From NCBI GenBank assembly GCA_000151295.1, contig GG745328.1, positions 2,145,025 through 2,205,928 on the forward strand: a stretch of 60,904 nt of DNA. The letters run 5' to 3'. A program made the position numbers and the translations under genes. Below the pieces are notes generated by a model that saw only the letters and a program-made list of their open reading frames with translations, was not told the DNA's origin and did not search any database. Positions 43,522-53,702 of the stretch are shown one piece after another; position 1 is the first letter of the stretch; each line of letters begins with the position of its first letter. This stretch comes from Allomyces macrogynus ATCC 38327 (taxonomy: Eukaryota > Blastocladiomycota > Blastocladiomycetes > Blastocladiales > Blastocladiaceae).

Positions 43522-44974
43522 ATGCTTGCCTGTCCACGATCCATTGTCAACCCCGCCTCGCTTCTCGTCCTCAACCGCCTTGCCCGGCCCGCTCCGCAAC
43601 GTGGGCCACTTGCCGCACCTAAAAACTCCGTCTCCCGCGCGTCCGCCTGCCGCTACTTCAACACCATCCGACTCGCCCGCCGCCCGCCCACCACCAAGAT
43701 CATGACCTCCAACCACGCCGACGGCCTTCCCCCGACACCCGCACACACGGCCGCGGCGCACGCGCTGCTCGCGTCCTACCTCGACCGCCCGCGCGACGTT
43801 GCGCACCTGGCCGTACGCAATGTCGCCAAGGTCGCCGCCAAGATGGCGCAGATTCTCGCCGACGGACCCGAACACGTGCACGTTGTCTCGGATTTCGACA
43901 TGACCATGACCAAGTTTTGGGTCAACGGTTCGCGAGGGGTATGGATATGATCTTGGATTACCGTGAAGCGCATTCGAATTCGGGACGCGATCTGACGGGC
44001 CTGCCCGCGACTGCGTGTGTGTAGCCGTCCAGTCACGGCGTTGTCGAGCGCAGCTCCGTTGTCTCGCCCAAGGTGCGTTCCCTTGCTTCTGCTTCAGGGT
44101 GTAGAACACGTGTTGCCGTCGCCCGCTCCCACTGGACTCATCCGCGGATTCGATCGTCGACGCTAGTTCAAGGCCTTTGCCCGCGAGCTCTACAACACCT
44201 ACTACCCCATGGAAATCGACCCCAACATGCCGCGCGACGTCAAGTACCAGAAAATGGACGAGTGGTGGCGCAAGGCGCACGACGGCATTGTCGCAGAAAA
44301 CATCAACCGCGAGCGGCTCGCGCAAATGGTGCAAGAGACGGCCATGACCTGGCGTGCCGGGCTCGCTGACCTTTTGGCCGCGACGCAGGCGCTCGATATT
44401 TATTTCATGGTGTTTTCGGCCGGAATCAAGGGCACGCATCTTTTCGCTTTTCTCTTGTCGTTTGACTGAATTCTCATTGTCTCCCCATGCAACAGACCTG
44501 ATCAAGGAAATCCTGCGGCAAAACGCGCTTCTTCTCCCGCACGTGCACGTCGTCTCCAACGAAATGATCTTTGACGCCAACGGGGACGTGACCGGATTCC
44601 GCGAGCCTGTGATCCACACGTTCAACAAGTCCGAAGTCGTCTTGGCGGCAACGGCAACCGACGGCGAGATGGTCACGCCCGAGGCCAGGCACTATCGCGC
44701 GATTCGCGACCGCCGCAATGTGATCTTGATGGGCGACTCGCTTGGCGACGTGCACATGGCCGATGGAATCGACCACAAGGTGTGTCTGCGCGTCGGGTTC
44801 TGCAACCACGACCCGGACACGTGGCTCGAAAAGTACATGGACGCGTTTGATGTGGTCGTAACCGACGATGCCGGGTTTGACGTCGTGCTGGATTTGGTCG
44901 CGCAGTTGCGAGCGGGCGCGAAGCAGCAGAAGTCGAGCGCAGATGGTGTGAGTGGAGCCAACGTGCGGTCGTAG
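43522..44974 (+). CDS. NT5C3: cytosolic-type pyrimidine 5'-nucleotidase (NT5C3 family) with possible mitochondrial leader
   Basis: Conserved coding starts at ATG 43702; an in-frame upstream ATG at 43522 adds 60 residues. Exons end at 43938, then 44025-44072, 44167-44431 and 44496-44974. HVVSDFDMTMTKFWVNG carries the HAD nucleophile Asp and DxDxT motif. YPMEIDPNM and KYQKMDEWW follow, then VFSAGI (motif II), FNKSE with the motif III Lys, and ILMGDSLGDVHMADG (motif IV). NT5C3 enzymes dephosphorylate UMP and CMP, or m7GMP in the NT5C3B branch. The upstream extension has nine Arg/Lys-spaced positions and no Asp/Glu, like a mitochondrial targeting peptide. The intron at 44432-44495 begins GCACGC, a candidate GC-AG intron. 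Confidence 0.9.
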
Positions 44975-45207
44975 ACCGGCTGGCCGCAGGTGGCCGTGTG
45001 GAGTGAGAAAATCATTGCAACTTGTGCGCTGTCTTCAAGACACAGTGCTTTTCTCGTTTTCGTTTTTTGTTGTGTGGGGTCCTGTCTGGACGAGTTGGCA
45101 GTGGATAGCCCAAGGGATGGCAGCAAACTGACTGAGTCTTGGTGGAATGCTGACACAAACCCCGTCCTCCTCACTCTATCCCGAAATCGCCCAGCGGTGC
45201 TCGATTT

Positions 45208-45256
45208 GGGCCTTCCAACGGATCGACGGATACGGGTATGGATGGGCATTTTGAGG
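45208..45256 (-). repeat. dispersed inverted repeat, copy 1
   Basis: Read on the minus strand, about 49 bp resemble copy 2 at 46599-46647 with roughly three quarters identity. Shared cores are CCCATCC and ATCCGTCGATCC. The two copies are in opposite orientation about 1.35 kb apart and flank the CpG-poor desert. Confidence 0.6.
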
Positions 45257-46598
45257 CGTGGATTGATGCATTCGGGCATCTGCTTTATGGTTTTGTGAGC
45301 GTGCAGAAGTGGAAGGATTGCCACATGGACGTGCTCTCAGACTGCACAGCCCACCAGACTGGCCTCTGTTGGGATCCATCAACAGGCCATGCGCCCTGCC
45401 TGCCTGCCCAAGTCCATTGCCGTTTCGAGAAAATCCAAGAGGAAAATGGGTTCAGCATGTACAATGACAAAAACGAGCAAAGGCACACCCAAGACAAGAA
45501 ACCTAGGCAAGCAGTGACCAGGTCAAGAAACTGGCCACCACTGTTCTTGATGTGCTGACTGCTTGGTAACCACTGCACAGGCACACATGACGACGCACAG
45601 CAACAGTGTTCTCGCAGCATTGACTTGGCCACAAACCACAATGCTGTGTTGTGGTAGGACCTGCTGCCAGGATCAAATGGCTGCTTGAGCATGTTGTGGC
45701 CTGGATGGATCATTGCGCCCTCAGAAACGTCGTTCTTGGCCTTGGTCGACTTGTCGATGCAAGTAACAAGTGGAGGGAAGGGAAGGGGCGGGGGGTCAGG
45801 GAACAACAAATTGTGCAGTGTGCTAGTCAGTCACCAGTTCTGGTCCAAGTCACGTGCACAAGCGCTGGCAGCTTATAGCTGAGCAACTTGACACACTCAC
45901 ATCTTGCCACCTCCACCACCACAGTGGAAGGCATGTGTGTGTGCCTGAGTTTGGCCCACCAATGACATATGTCCTGCTTGCCAAGACGCCTGTCTTCTAT
46001 TCAATCGTGTGAAGATCGTCCAATCATGGTGTGTTTGCAAGTCGCCTTTCTTTCTTCAAAACGTGTCGTGTTGTCATTGGTGCTGTGACCTGGTTGATGT
46101 CCTCCATTGCATTGTTTCTCTAGTCACTGCGTTTGTCTGTGCCATGTGCTTTTGGTTATCATTTCTGATGAATTGTGTCTCATTTCAATTTTTGCTGTGT
46201 GCGCCTTTTCCTGGAGAAAGGGATCGATGGATTGGCCATACAGTTAGCGCCAACAAAAATAAAAGAGAATGGGCGCTGGTGTTTTGTTGCGCAGTCACAA
46301 CAGGTGAAGACTCAAACACAAGCAACAACGTGGGAGCAAAACGCTGGCAGCGCAGAAAACGCGGAAAACGCGGGAACGCGCGATGGCAAACCGGGCAAGA
46401 GCGAGTAATTGCAGCGCCAAGAGCCAAGTGTGTTGATCATGATCAGCGCGAGCAGCGCATCGTCAACGATGGCAGACGACAGCGTTGCCCGCTCACTGTG
46501 CAAGTCGCGGCAAGTTGGCATGGCCCTTGTCTGACTCAAACGCACGCGACGACCCTCAGGGTTATACTGGCCATCCGTCGGATATCCATGGATTCGTG

Positions 46599-46647
46599 CG
46601 TCAAAAATACCCATCCCTCCCGGAATCCGTCGATCCTTTGAAAGGCC
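46599..46647 (+). repeat. dispersed inverted repeat, copy 2
   Basis: Partner of the element at 45208-45256, sharing TCAAAA, CCCATCC and ATCCGTCGATCC. It lies about 145 bp upstream of the ADE2 ATG, so it is either a repeat terminus or a promoter-associated element. Confidence 0.6.
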
Positions 46648-46789
46648 GTTTGGCCCACATGGCGACCGAGGTCTTCCACCATCGATCCTTGCTCTCCGCG
46701 CTTTTGATCTCCTTCGCGACCGCCCAGCTCGACGAGAACACACTGGCACCAACGCCAGCACGACGAGCACGACCACCAGCACCGCCACC

Positions 46790-48646
46790 ATGGACCCGAC
46801 CTCGCCCTTGTCCGCGTCCTTGCCGCGCGTCGGCATTCTCGGCGCCGGCCAGCTCGGCCGCATGCTGCAAGAGGCCGCGCACCGGCTCTCCGTCCCCGTC
46901 GTGTGCCTCGACACGCCCGCCGACGCGCCCGCCAAGCAACTCTCGCTCGCCTCGGCAAACGTCGCCAACGGCAGTTTCCGGTCGGCCGACGACATTCGCA
47001 AATTTGTCACTGAGCAGAACGTGGACGTCCTGACTGTCGAAATTGAGCACGTCGACACGCACATTCTCGACGCGCTCCTCAAGGAACGGCCGAACCTCCG
47101 CGTCTACCCGGCGCCGTCGACAATTCGTACGATCCAGGACAAGCACGCGCAAAAGGCGCACTTGCGCGCGCACAATGTGCCGGTTGCCGACTTCCTCTCT
47201 GTCGCGACCCCGGCTGACGTTCTGCGTGCCGCGAATGACGGCGGGTTCGGGTTCCCGCTGATGCTCAAGGCCAAGCGCGAGGCCTACGACGGGCGCGGCA
47301 ACTACGTCGTCAAGTCAGCGGCTGACGTCGAGGGGGCATTCACTGCGCTCAACCCGAAGCGTGATGCCAAGGCGCTCTATGTTGAGCGGTGGGTTCCGTT
47401 TGTGCGCGAGCTCGCGACGATGGTCGTGCGTGACGCGCAGGGGCATGTCGTCGCGTACCCGGTCGTCGAGACGGTGCACACGCGCAATATTTGCCATGTC
47501 GTGGTCGCGCCCGCACAAATTGATGGGATGCTCGCCAAGAAAGTGCAGAAGGTGGCCGAGCAGTGTATTGCCTCCTTTGACGGCGCGGGTATTTTCGGCG
47601 TGGAAATGTTCCAGCTGGAGAATGGTACGATGTTTCCCCCAGGCATCGCCCAGATCGAGGATGCTCGAGTCGCTGACCGTTCTGGATGATAAGGCGACAT
47701 CTACATCAACGAAATCGCGCCGCGCCCGCACAACTCGGGCCACTACACGATCGAGGCGTGCCACACGTCGCAATTCGAAAACCACCTGCGCGTGCTCGCC
47801 GGCCTGCCGATCGGTTCCACGGACCTCAAGGTGCCGTTCGCCTGCATGCTCAACGTCCTTGGCGCCCCCTCATCGGACCTCGTTGACTCGCTCGCCGCGT
47901 GCCGCACGTCCTTGACCGTCCCTGGCGCGACCGTGCACCTCTACGGGAAAGCCGGATGCCGCGCGGACCGCAAACTCGGGCACATCACCGTCGTCGCCGA
48001 CACGTTCCCGGAACTGCAGGACAAGATGGGCACGCTCCTCAAGATGGACCCGACGGCTGCCAAGGCCGTGCAGGCGGCGCTCGCGACCGCCGGTGGGTCT
48101 GCGGCCGCGCTCGCTGCCGCGGTCTCCCCCGCGCTCCGAATTGCCGCGCCCAAGGTCGGGATCATCATGGGGTCCGACTCGGACCTGCCCGTGATGCGTG
48201 CGGCCGCCGACATTCTCGACGCCTTCGAGGTGCCCTACGAGGTGACCATCGTCTCGGCGCACCGCACGCCGCTGCGCATGGTGCAGTACGCGCAGGACGC
48301 GCACCAGCGCGGGATCCAGGTGATCATTGCCGGCGCCGGCGGCGCCGCGCACTTGCCGGGCATGGTCGCGGCCATCACGCCGTTGCCCGTGATTGGTGTC
48401 CCCGTCGCGCTGAAGGTGCTCGATGGGCAGGATTCGCTGCTGTCGATTGTGCAGATGCCGCGTGGGGTGCCCGTGGCGACCGTGGCGATCAATAACTCGA
48501 CGAATGCGGGGTTGTTGGCGGTGCGGATTGTGGGTAGCGCGGCACCGCATTTCCGTGAGAAGATGGCGGAGTATATGAAGCGCATGGAGCAGGAGGTGAT
48601 GGGCAAGGTCGACCGGTTGGCCAAAGTCGGGCACAAGGATTACTGA
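46790..48646 (+). CDS. ADE2: phosphoribosylaminoimidazole carboxylase (bifunctional PurK-PurE type)
   Basis: Exons 46790-47624 and 47694-48646. The N-terminal half is PurK-like: [23 protein letters not shown], then the ATP-grasp core with [17 protein letters not shown] and, across the intron, [19 protein letters not shown]. The C-terminal third is Pur[23 protein letters not shown] and a glycine-rich [14 protein letters not shown]. The fusion converts AIR to CAIR in de novo purine synthesis and is typical of fungi and plants. The start fits PurK length. The donor GTACGA is phase 1 after the LEN codons. Upstream is the CpG-poor desert. Confidence 0.97.
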
Positions 48647-49100
48647 GCGGGTCCGTGCCGCGCCGTGGAGTAGTGGTTGGGGTTCTTTCGTGTTGCTAGC
48701 TATCGTGCAGTACATTTCGTAGCTTTTTGAATGGTTGACTCGGGTTCAACACTCTTCGCAAAACGAGCGGCAGGAATCACACTCAGACTGGACCAGGTGT
48801 AGAGCAACACGAGTTTATAGATGATGATGGGATGAAATGAATGGAGGACAGGGAGCGAGAGGAAGGCGGATCACAATGAGGAAGATGGTGCTGCAAGGAC
48901 GGCGTCGAGAGCGCGCGCGCAGCCTGGAGCAAAACGGAATGGATTGCATGGGTGAAAAGATGATGGGTTCGAGAGGTTCGAGTGCAAGTGGGTAGAGAAG
49001 AGAGAACACGAGGAGACGGATAAAACAAGAAAATGGGCCCGTCATGAACCACCAGAATTAATCAAGAGTGCAAGTCAAGCGCGCGATCAGGCAGGCCGGC
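48647..49100. other. convergent intergenic region
   Basis: About 450 bp between the convergent ADE2 and CAP-protein stops. It is purine-rich on the plus strand from 48830 to 49030, that is, pyrimidine-rich 3' UTR sense for the CAP gene. No gene seen. Confidence 0.45.
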
Positions 49101-50316
49101 CTACAGCGGCTTGCCAAAGCACTGGACCCAATATAACGTGCCGGCGTCGGACTGTGCATACGCCGCGGCAAAGTCGACAGCCGTACCCGACAGAATGTTG
49201 TCGCGGTGGCCTAAGAGCAAGTCGTACATGCGCCAGATGAGCGAGTATTCGAGTCCGCGAGCATTGACGACAAAGGCATCGTCAGAGCGTACCCTGCGAG
49301 TGCATCCATGCGTCCATGACGGCCGCAATCGTCTTCTGTCCCTGGGCCACGTTCTCGGCAATGAACCCCCAGGAGTACCCGGCCTTGGTTGCGCGAGACG
49401 CGGGCGTCGACCCGTTGCTGCCCTTGTGGTCCATGAACGTGTGCTCGGCCATGTCGGCCGCGTGGCTCACGCACGACTTGATGAGGTTCCTGCACGACGC
49501 GGAAGATTGCCCGAGTCAGTGAATCCGGACGGGGATAGAGGGGACGACGGATTGTTGAAACGTACGCGTCGATGTCGTACGGCTGTCGCCCAAACCGCTC
49601 GCGCGCAGCATTCACGAGCCCAATCATGCCCGACGACACGTCGATCCCCGCAATCCCGCCGGTTTCCGTCGGCGCCGCCGTCGATGCGCTGTTCGATGTG
49701 GGTGTCGCCGCCACGACCATAATCGCCGTTGACGACGGAGCGACCGGCGCCGGCGTCAACTCCGCCCCACTGATCACGGTCACAACCGGCACCCCGTCGA
49801 TCGGTGACGAACCCAAGAGCGTTGGCACGGGAGCTTTAGTGATCACGGCGGTGAAGCCCGGCAGCTGGGCCGCAACAGGTGTCGGTGCCGTCAGTGCCCG
49901 GGTACGCGTGCGCGTCGTGTACGTCCGCACCGGCAAGTTCGTCGCGTGACCCGCCCGCCGCGGCGTGGAAGTACTTGGAGAGGTCCACCGGCATACCACC
50001 CGGGATCGCTGCCGCCGCATTGATGGGCACTCGCGACCCGGGCCGCGGCAGGATGTTGCTCGACGCGACGGATTGGTTTGCGCTTGTCTCTGGACCACGT
50101 CAAAGTTGTACCTGGTCGATGAACACGTCCGCCAGCGTCAGCTTACAGACGGACGGACGGATCGCAGGGGGCACAACGCGGACACGTACGTGCCGGAGCG
50201 CGGCGGATCAGCGCTTGGTCGGCGGGTGAGACGATGGGGGCCGCGGTCACGATCCCGACGAGGCAGAGCGCGGCCAGGACAAGGGCGAAGGCCAGGGTGG
50301 AGCGGGATGTGTGCAT
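49101..50316 (-). CDS. secreted CAP/SCP (PR-1-like) protein
   Basis: The start at 50316 gives a clear signal peptide (MHTSRSTLAFALVLAALCLV, cleavage near GIVTAA). A Thr/Pro/Ala-rich linker precedes the CAP domain: MIGLVNAARERFGRQPYDID, LIKSCVSHAADMAEHTFMDH, RATKAGYSWGFIAENVAQG, and across an intron with GTACGC donor, WMHSQGHRDNILS. The last exon ends YWVQCFGKPL. The CAP tetrad is present: His of VSHAAD, Glu of AEHTF or AENVAQG, and His of GHRDN. Fungal CAP proteins bind sterols or act at host or substrate interfaces. The bacterial-type compact domain lacks the plant C-terminal cysteine extension. Several introns interrupt the linker; their exact bounds are uncertain. Confidence 0.85.
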
Positions 50317-51356
50317 GGTCGCGGTGGATTGGGGGAAGAAGTGGGGTCGGAGCGAGTCGAGTGCGTGGAGAGGAGGCGAAGAGTCGTTGCGCCTGGCCGA
50401 CAGCGGCCAAGTATGGTGGATGGCGAGAACAGGTTGGCGGGTGGAGGCCGTGGGGAGGAGAAGCGGGGGCAGCCAGCGGGCGGTGGTTGGGTGGGCAGGG
50501 AGGCGCGGGCGGCGCACTAAGAGAGCAGCAGGAGGGACAGATGTGTCGTTGGTGTGCTGCAAGCAGGGGTGGGAGCGGTGACAATAACGCGTCTCGCGCA
50601 TGCGTGCCTTTGAAGCGGGAGACATAAGCGTGACCCGTGCGTGACGACCAACCGCAGTATCCAAGCACCACCCTCCACGCGCGCCAAACCCGGCCGGGAT
50701 CAGGATCAGGGATCCGCGTTCGGCGCGCTTTGCGCAGATGCGCCGCCTGGCTCGTGCTCCATTTCCGATTTTAGGCTTGCGTGTTCCGGGCGCCTTTGCG
50801 CGTCTTTGCGCGTCGCTTTGGCGTCGTTGAACAAAGAGCGGACGGCGACCGTTGTGAAGGTTGGCCAGGCCGCTCAGGCCGTCGTCGCCGCCGTCGTCCT
50901 CACCGCGGTTACCGTGGCCACCAACTTGCTGCATTGCTCGCGCGTTTCCGCTGTCTTGCGCCGCTGCCAACGACGCTGCGCGCGCGGTTGGTCCGCGCCA
51001 TTGTTCGCCGACGCTGCCTCGTGCCTGGGTCCTGCTGCTGCTGCTGCTGCTGCTGCTCCACGGCCCCGCCCACGCCACACGCTCGCGCACCAACTTTCGC
51101 CTGCTCGAGAACAGGCGTGCCTCGCCGGGCGCCTCTCCACCCGCCCGCGCCTGCTCGGCGTCTTTCACCGACCACTGTCCGCTGCGGACCGGCGTTCCTT
51201 GCTCTGGCCAGCTCGCGTTGCTCCCTGTTTGCGCCGCGCGCTGTTTGCTGCTGCTCGCTCTCATCGTCGCTGCGCGTTGCTCGCCCGCCTCGCTCGTCTG
51301 CGCCAACATCGCTTTCCCAGCAACTGCAACCTTGACGCCGTTGCTCCATCGCTGCC
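50317..51356. other. divergent intergenic region
   Basis: About 1 kb between the CAP and phosphatase starts. It contains a (CTG)9 microsatellite and several long but composition-driven open frames. Promoters for both divergent genes are expected here; no core motif was identified. Confidence 0.4.
51032..51058 (+). repeat. (CTG)9 microsatellite
   Basis: Nine CTG units about 300 bp upstream of the phosphatase ATG, apparently untranslated. Confidence 0.85.
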
Positions 51357-53184
51357 ATGACGGCCGCGCCGTCTCCCACGACCCCGCCCCCGGGAAGCCC
51401 GACGCGGCCTCCGCCCTCAGCTCCCGAGTCGCTGGCTTTTGACGACGAAATCGACTTGGATCGCCCGACGCCGCCATCACCGACCATGGGCGCGCATGCT
51501 GGCAATGACCACGCCGGCGACCACCGCGCGCTACTCGCGCACGCCGACTCGACCCCGTCGACGCCCACGACTTTGGCCACGTCGATTGATATCGAAGCGC
51601 GAGACTCGGCCGATGGCGAGGACCCGCGGTCACCGCTCGCGCCGGTCCTAGTGTCGCTCGACGAAGCCGGCATTGTGCATGTACCGCACACGCACTCGCA
51701 CCCGTCAATACCGCCCACACCGCCGCAAAAGCCAGTCGACGACGAGTCGCCAACGACTGCAGTCCCGGCACCGGCCACGTCCTCGCCCGTCACGTCCTCG
51801 CCGGTCACGGCGACCGCGTCCGTGGCGTCGCTCGTCAACAGCGCAACAACCCCGCTTGCACCGGCAACTACAGCAAGGGCCGCTGCGCCCGCACCTGGGG
51901 CGACCACGACGCCAGCAAGCGACACAACGCCCGTACCGACGACCACCGCGCCCGGCACTGCCACGTCGACCCCGTCCACGACCAAACCGCGGTCTGGGTC
52001 CATGGCCATGCCGTTACCGCCGCTATCGATGCCGTCCAACCGCCGGCGAAGACCTGGGTTCGTGGCGCGCTTCTCGGGCGTTATTGCCGCACTCCTGTGC
52101 TGCTGCAGCCCACGGCGTCCACCGGCCCCACGCGCAGCCGCAACCGTTGCTGGCCGTGCGCCTGCCGCGACCACTATGGTCTCGGCAGCAACTCACTACT
52201 CATCGTTTGCGACGACCCCCGCGGTCCCCGCCACGGCCGCCGACCCAAGCACGGGGAAACCGGGCCCGCTTGCGATTCCGACGGCATCGGCAAATGCCTC
52301 GTCGTCGTCCCCGACAGGAGACAACCCGGATCGTCTGCTCAACAGTCCCATCACGCAAGTGATCCCACCGCCGTCGGCGAGCAGCACAGCGCCATTGAAT
52401 AACCCAATTTCGTCCGTGTCATCACACGTGTCGACACTGTTGCACATCCCAACGTGGCGGAAATCCACGTCGTCGCGCGGGTCCGAGTCGTCGGGATCGT
52501 CGTCGGCGGGTGTGGGGGTCGTGTCGACGCCCGCACCGGCACTGTTGCCGCCGCTTGCGCCCGAGGATGTTGGGAAGAAGTGTTTGGTGCTCGACCTGGG
52601 TACGGCTCATTTGCAAACCACCTCTCCTCATTTTTTGAGCGAGATCCCTGACCACTGGCTTGCAACACACAGACGAAACACTTCTGCACTCGTCCTTCAA
52701 GCTCGTGCCCAACGCCGACTTTATCATCCCCGTCGAAATTGACGGTATCGTGCACAACGTCTACGTCCTGAAACGTCCCGGCGTCGACGAGTTCCTGCAG
52801 CAGCTTGGCACGCGGTTCGAGCTGGTCGTCTTCACGGCGTCGCTTGCCAAGTACGCCGACCCGGTGCTCGACATGCTCGACAAGCACAAGGTCATCAAGC
52901 ACCGGCTCTTCCGCGAAGCCTGCATCAACCACAAGGGCAACTATGTCAAGGATCTCGGCTTGCTTGGCCGTGAATTGCGGTCCACCATCATCATTGACAA
53001 TTCGCCCGCTTCTTACTTGTTCCACCGGTCGAATGCGATCCCCGTCACGACGTGGTTCAATGACCCGGCCGACACGGAGTTGCTCGAGCTCGTGCCGTTC
53101 TTATTTGACTTGGACCGCGTCGAGAACGTGATGCAGGTGCTCGGTGACGATGATGCGTCGATGCATGCGGGCACCAGCGAGTAG
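51357..53184 (+). CDS. PSR1: SCP/Psr1-type HAD phosphatase (CTD phosphatase-like)
   Basis: Exons 51357-52599 and 52673-53184, about 584 residues. The N-terminal ~400 residues are Pro/Thr/Ala/Ser-rich and disordered, with one short hydrophobic Cys cluster ([16 protein letters not shown]) that could be palmitoylated, as at the N-terminus of yeast Psr1. The C-terminal catalytic domain begins [18 protein letters not shown] (the intron splits the second Asp codon). It has [39 protein letters not shown] and [14 protein letters not shown]. Such enzymes remove Ser/Thr phosphate from RNA Pol II CTD, Msn2-type factors or lipin regulators. Membrane attachment through the Cys cluster is an inference. Confidence 0.93.
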
Positions 53185-53702
53185 GTGGTGGGGCCGCTCC
53201 CGTTTGCGTCAGTGTTTGTGGTTCCGCTTTTTTTACCTCGTGATTAGCTCGTTCTCTTTCTGCTTCCGTTCTCGTTTGTCTTGCTTTCGGTTCTCCCGCT
53301 TGATTTTGGTAGTCTTTTCTTTTCTACCTTGTCGCTTTTTAGACTGGGGCGCGCTCTCAAACAAACCCTCTCTGCTTCCTTGGTCGTTTGGCTCGGATAT
53401 CGTCTCTGCCTCCTTTATTTTTCTGTCGCGCTCGTTGCTCGCTTGCGTTTGCCGTGGCGCCCCCCCGCTTCGTGGATTGTGTGTGTGCGGATGCTGCTCT
53501 CTCGAAATAGAATCGTTGGACTCTCTTGGCTCGCATCGAAATGGAATCACACGGCAATGGGTTGCACGAATCGGTGTAATAGCTTGATAGATACGTATGA
53601 GACATGGACAAACTGCGGCCGCGACGACGACGTGCGACCTCTTCAAAAAAAAAAAAAAAAAAAAAAAAAAAGCTTTCCTCCAGATCGCAGCCTGTGGATG
53701 TC
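53185..53702. other. convergent intergenic region
   Basis: About 520 bp between the phosphatase and WDR24 stops. The first 250 bp are very T-rich with runs such as CTTTTTTTACC, typical of the 3' flanks here. The right end holds the A27 run. No gene is supported. Confidence 0.45.
53645..53671 (-). repeat. A27 homopolymer (sense T27) 3' of WDR24
   Basis: Twenty-seven A on the plus strand lie about 30 bp downstream of the WDR24 stop, giving a T27 tract in its 3' UTR sense. Confidence 0.9.

Larger units (their letters stand above)
44975..46789. other. gene desert with CpG-depleted, TpG/CpA-rich composition
   Basis: About 1.8 kb without a supportable gene. From about 45300 to 46100 CpG is rare (about nine in the first ~420 bp), while TG and CA dinucleotides abound; flanking genes are CpG-dense. 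Open frames on either strand are Cys/Trp/His-rich and unconserved. It looks like an old, methylated and deaminated repeat, though no transposon protein remains visible. The ADE2 promoter must lie at its right end. Confidence 0.6.

Noticed and set aside
45285..45809. Minus-strand 174-residue open frame in the gene desert
   Set aside because: Cys/Trp/Ser-rich, unconserved, and explained by loss of CpG and gain of TG/CA; no start context or splice signals.
50909..52174. 421-residue minus-strand frame opposite the phosphatase gene
   Set aside because: It is the antisense of the Pro/Thr/Ala-rich N-terminus of the phosphatase and has no independent conservation.
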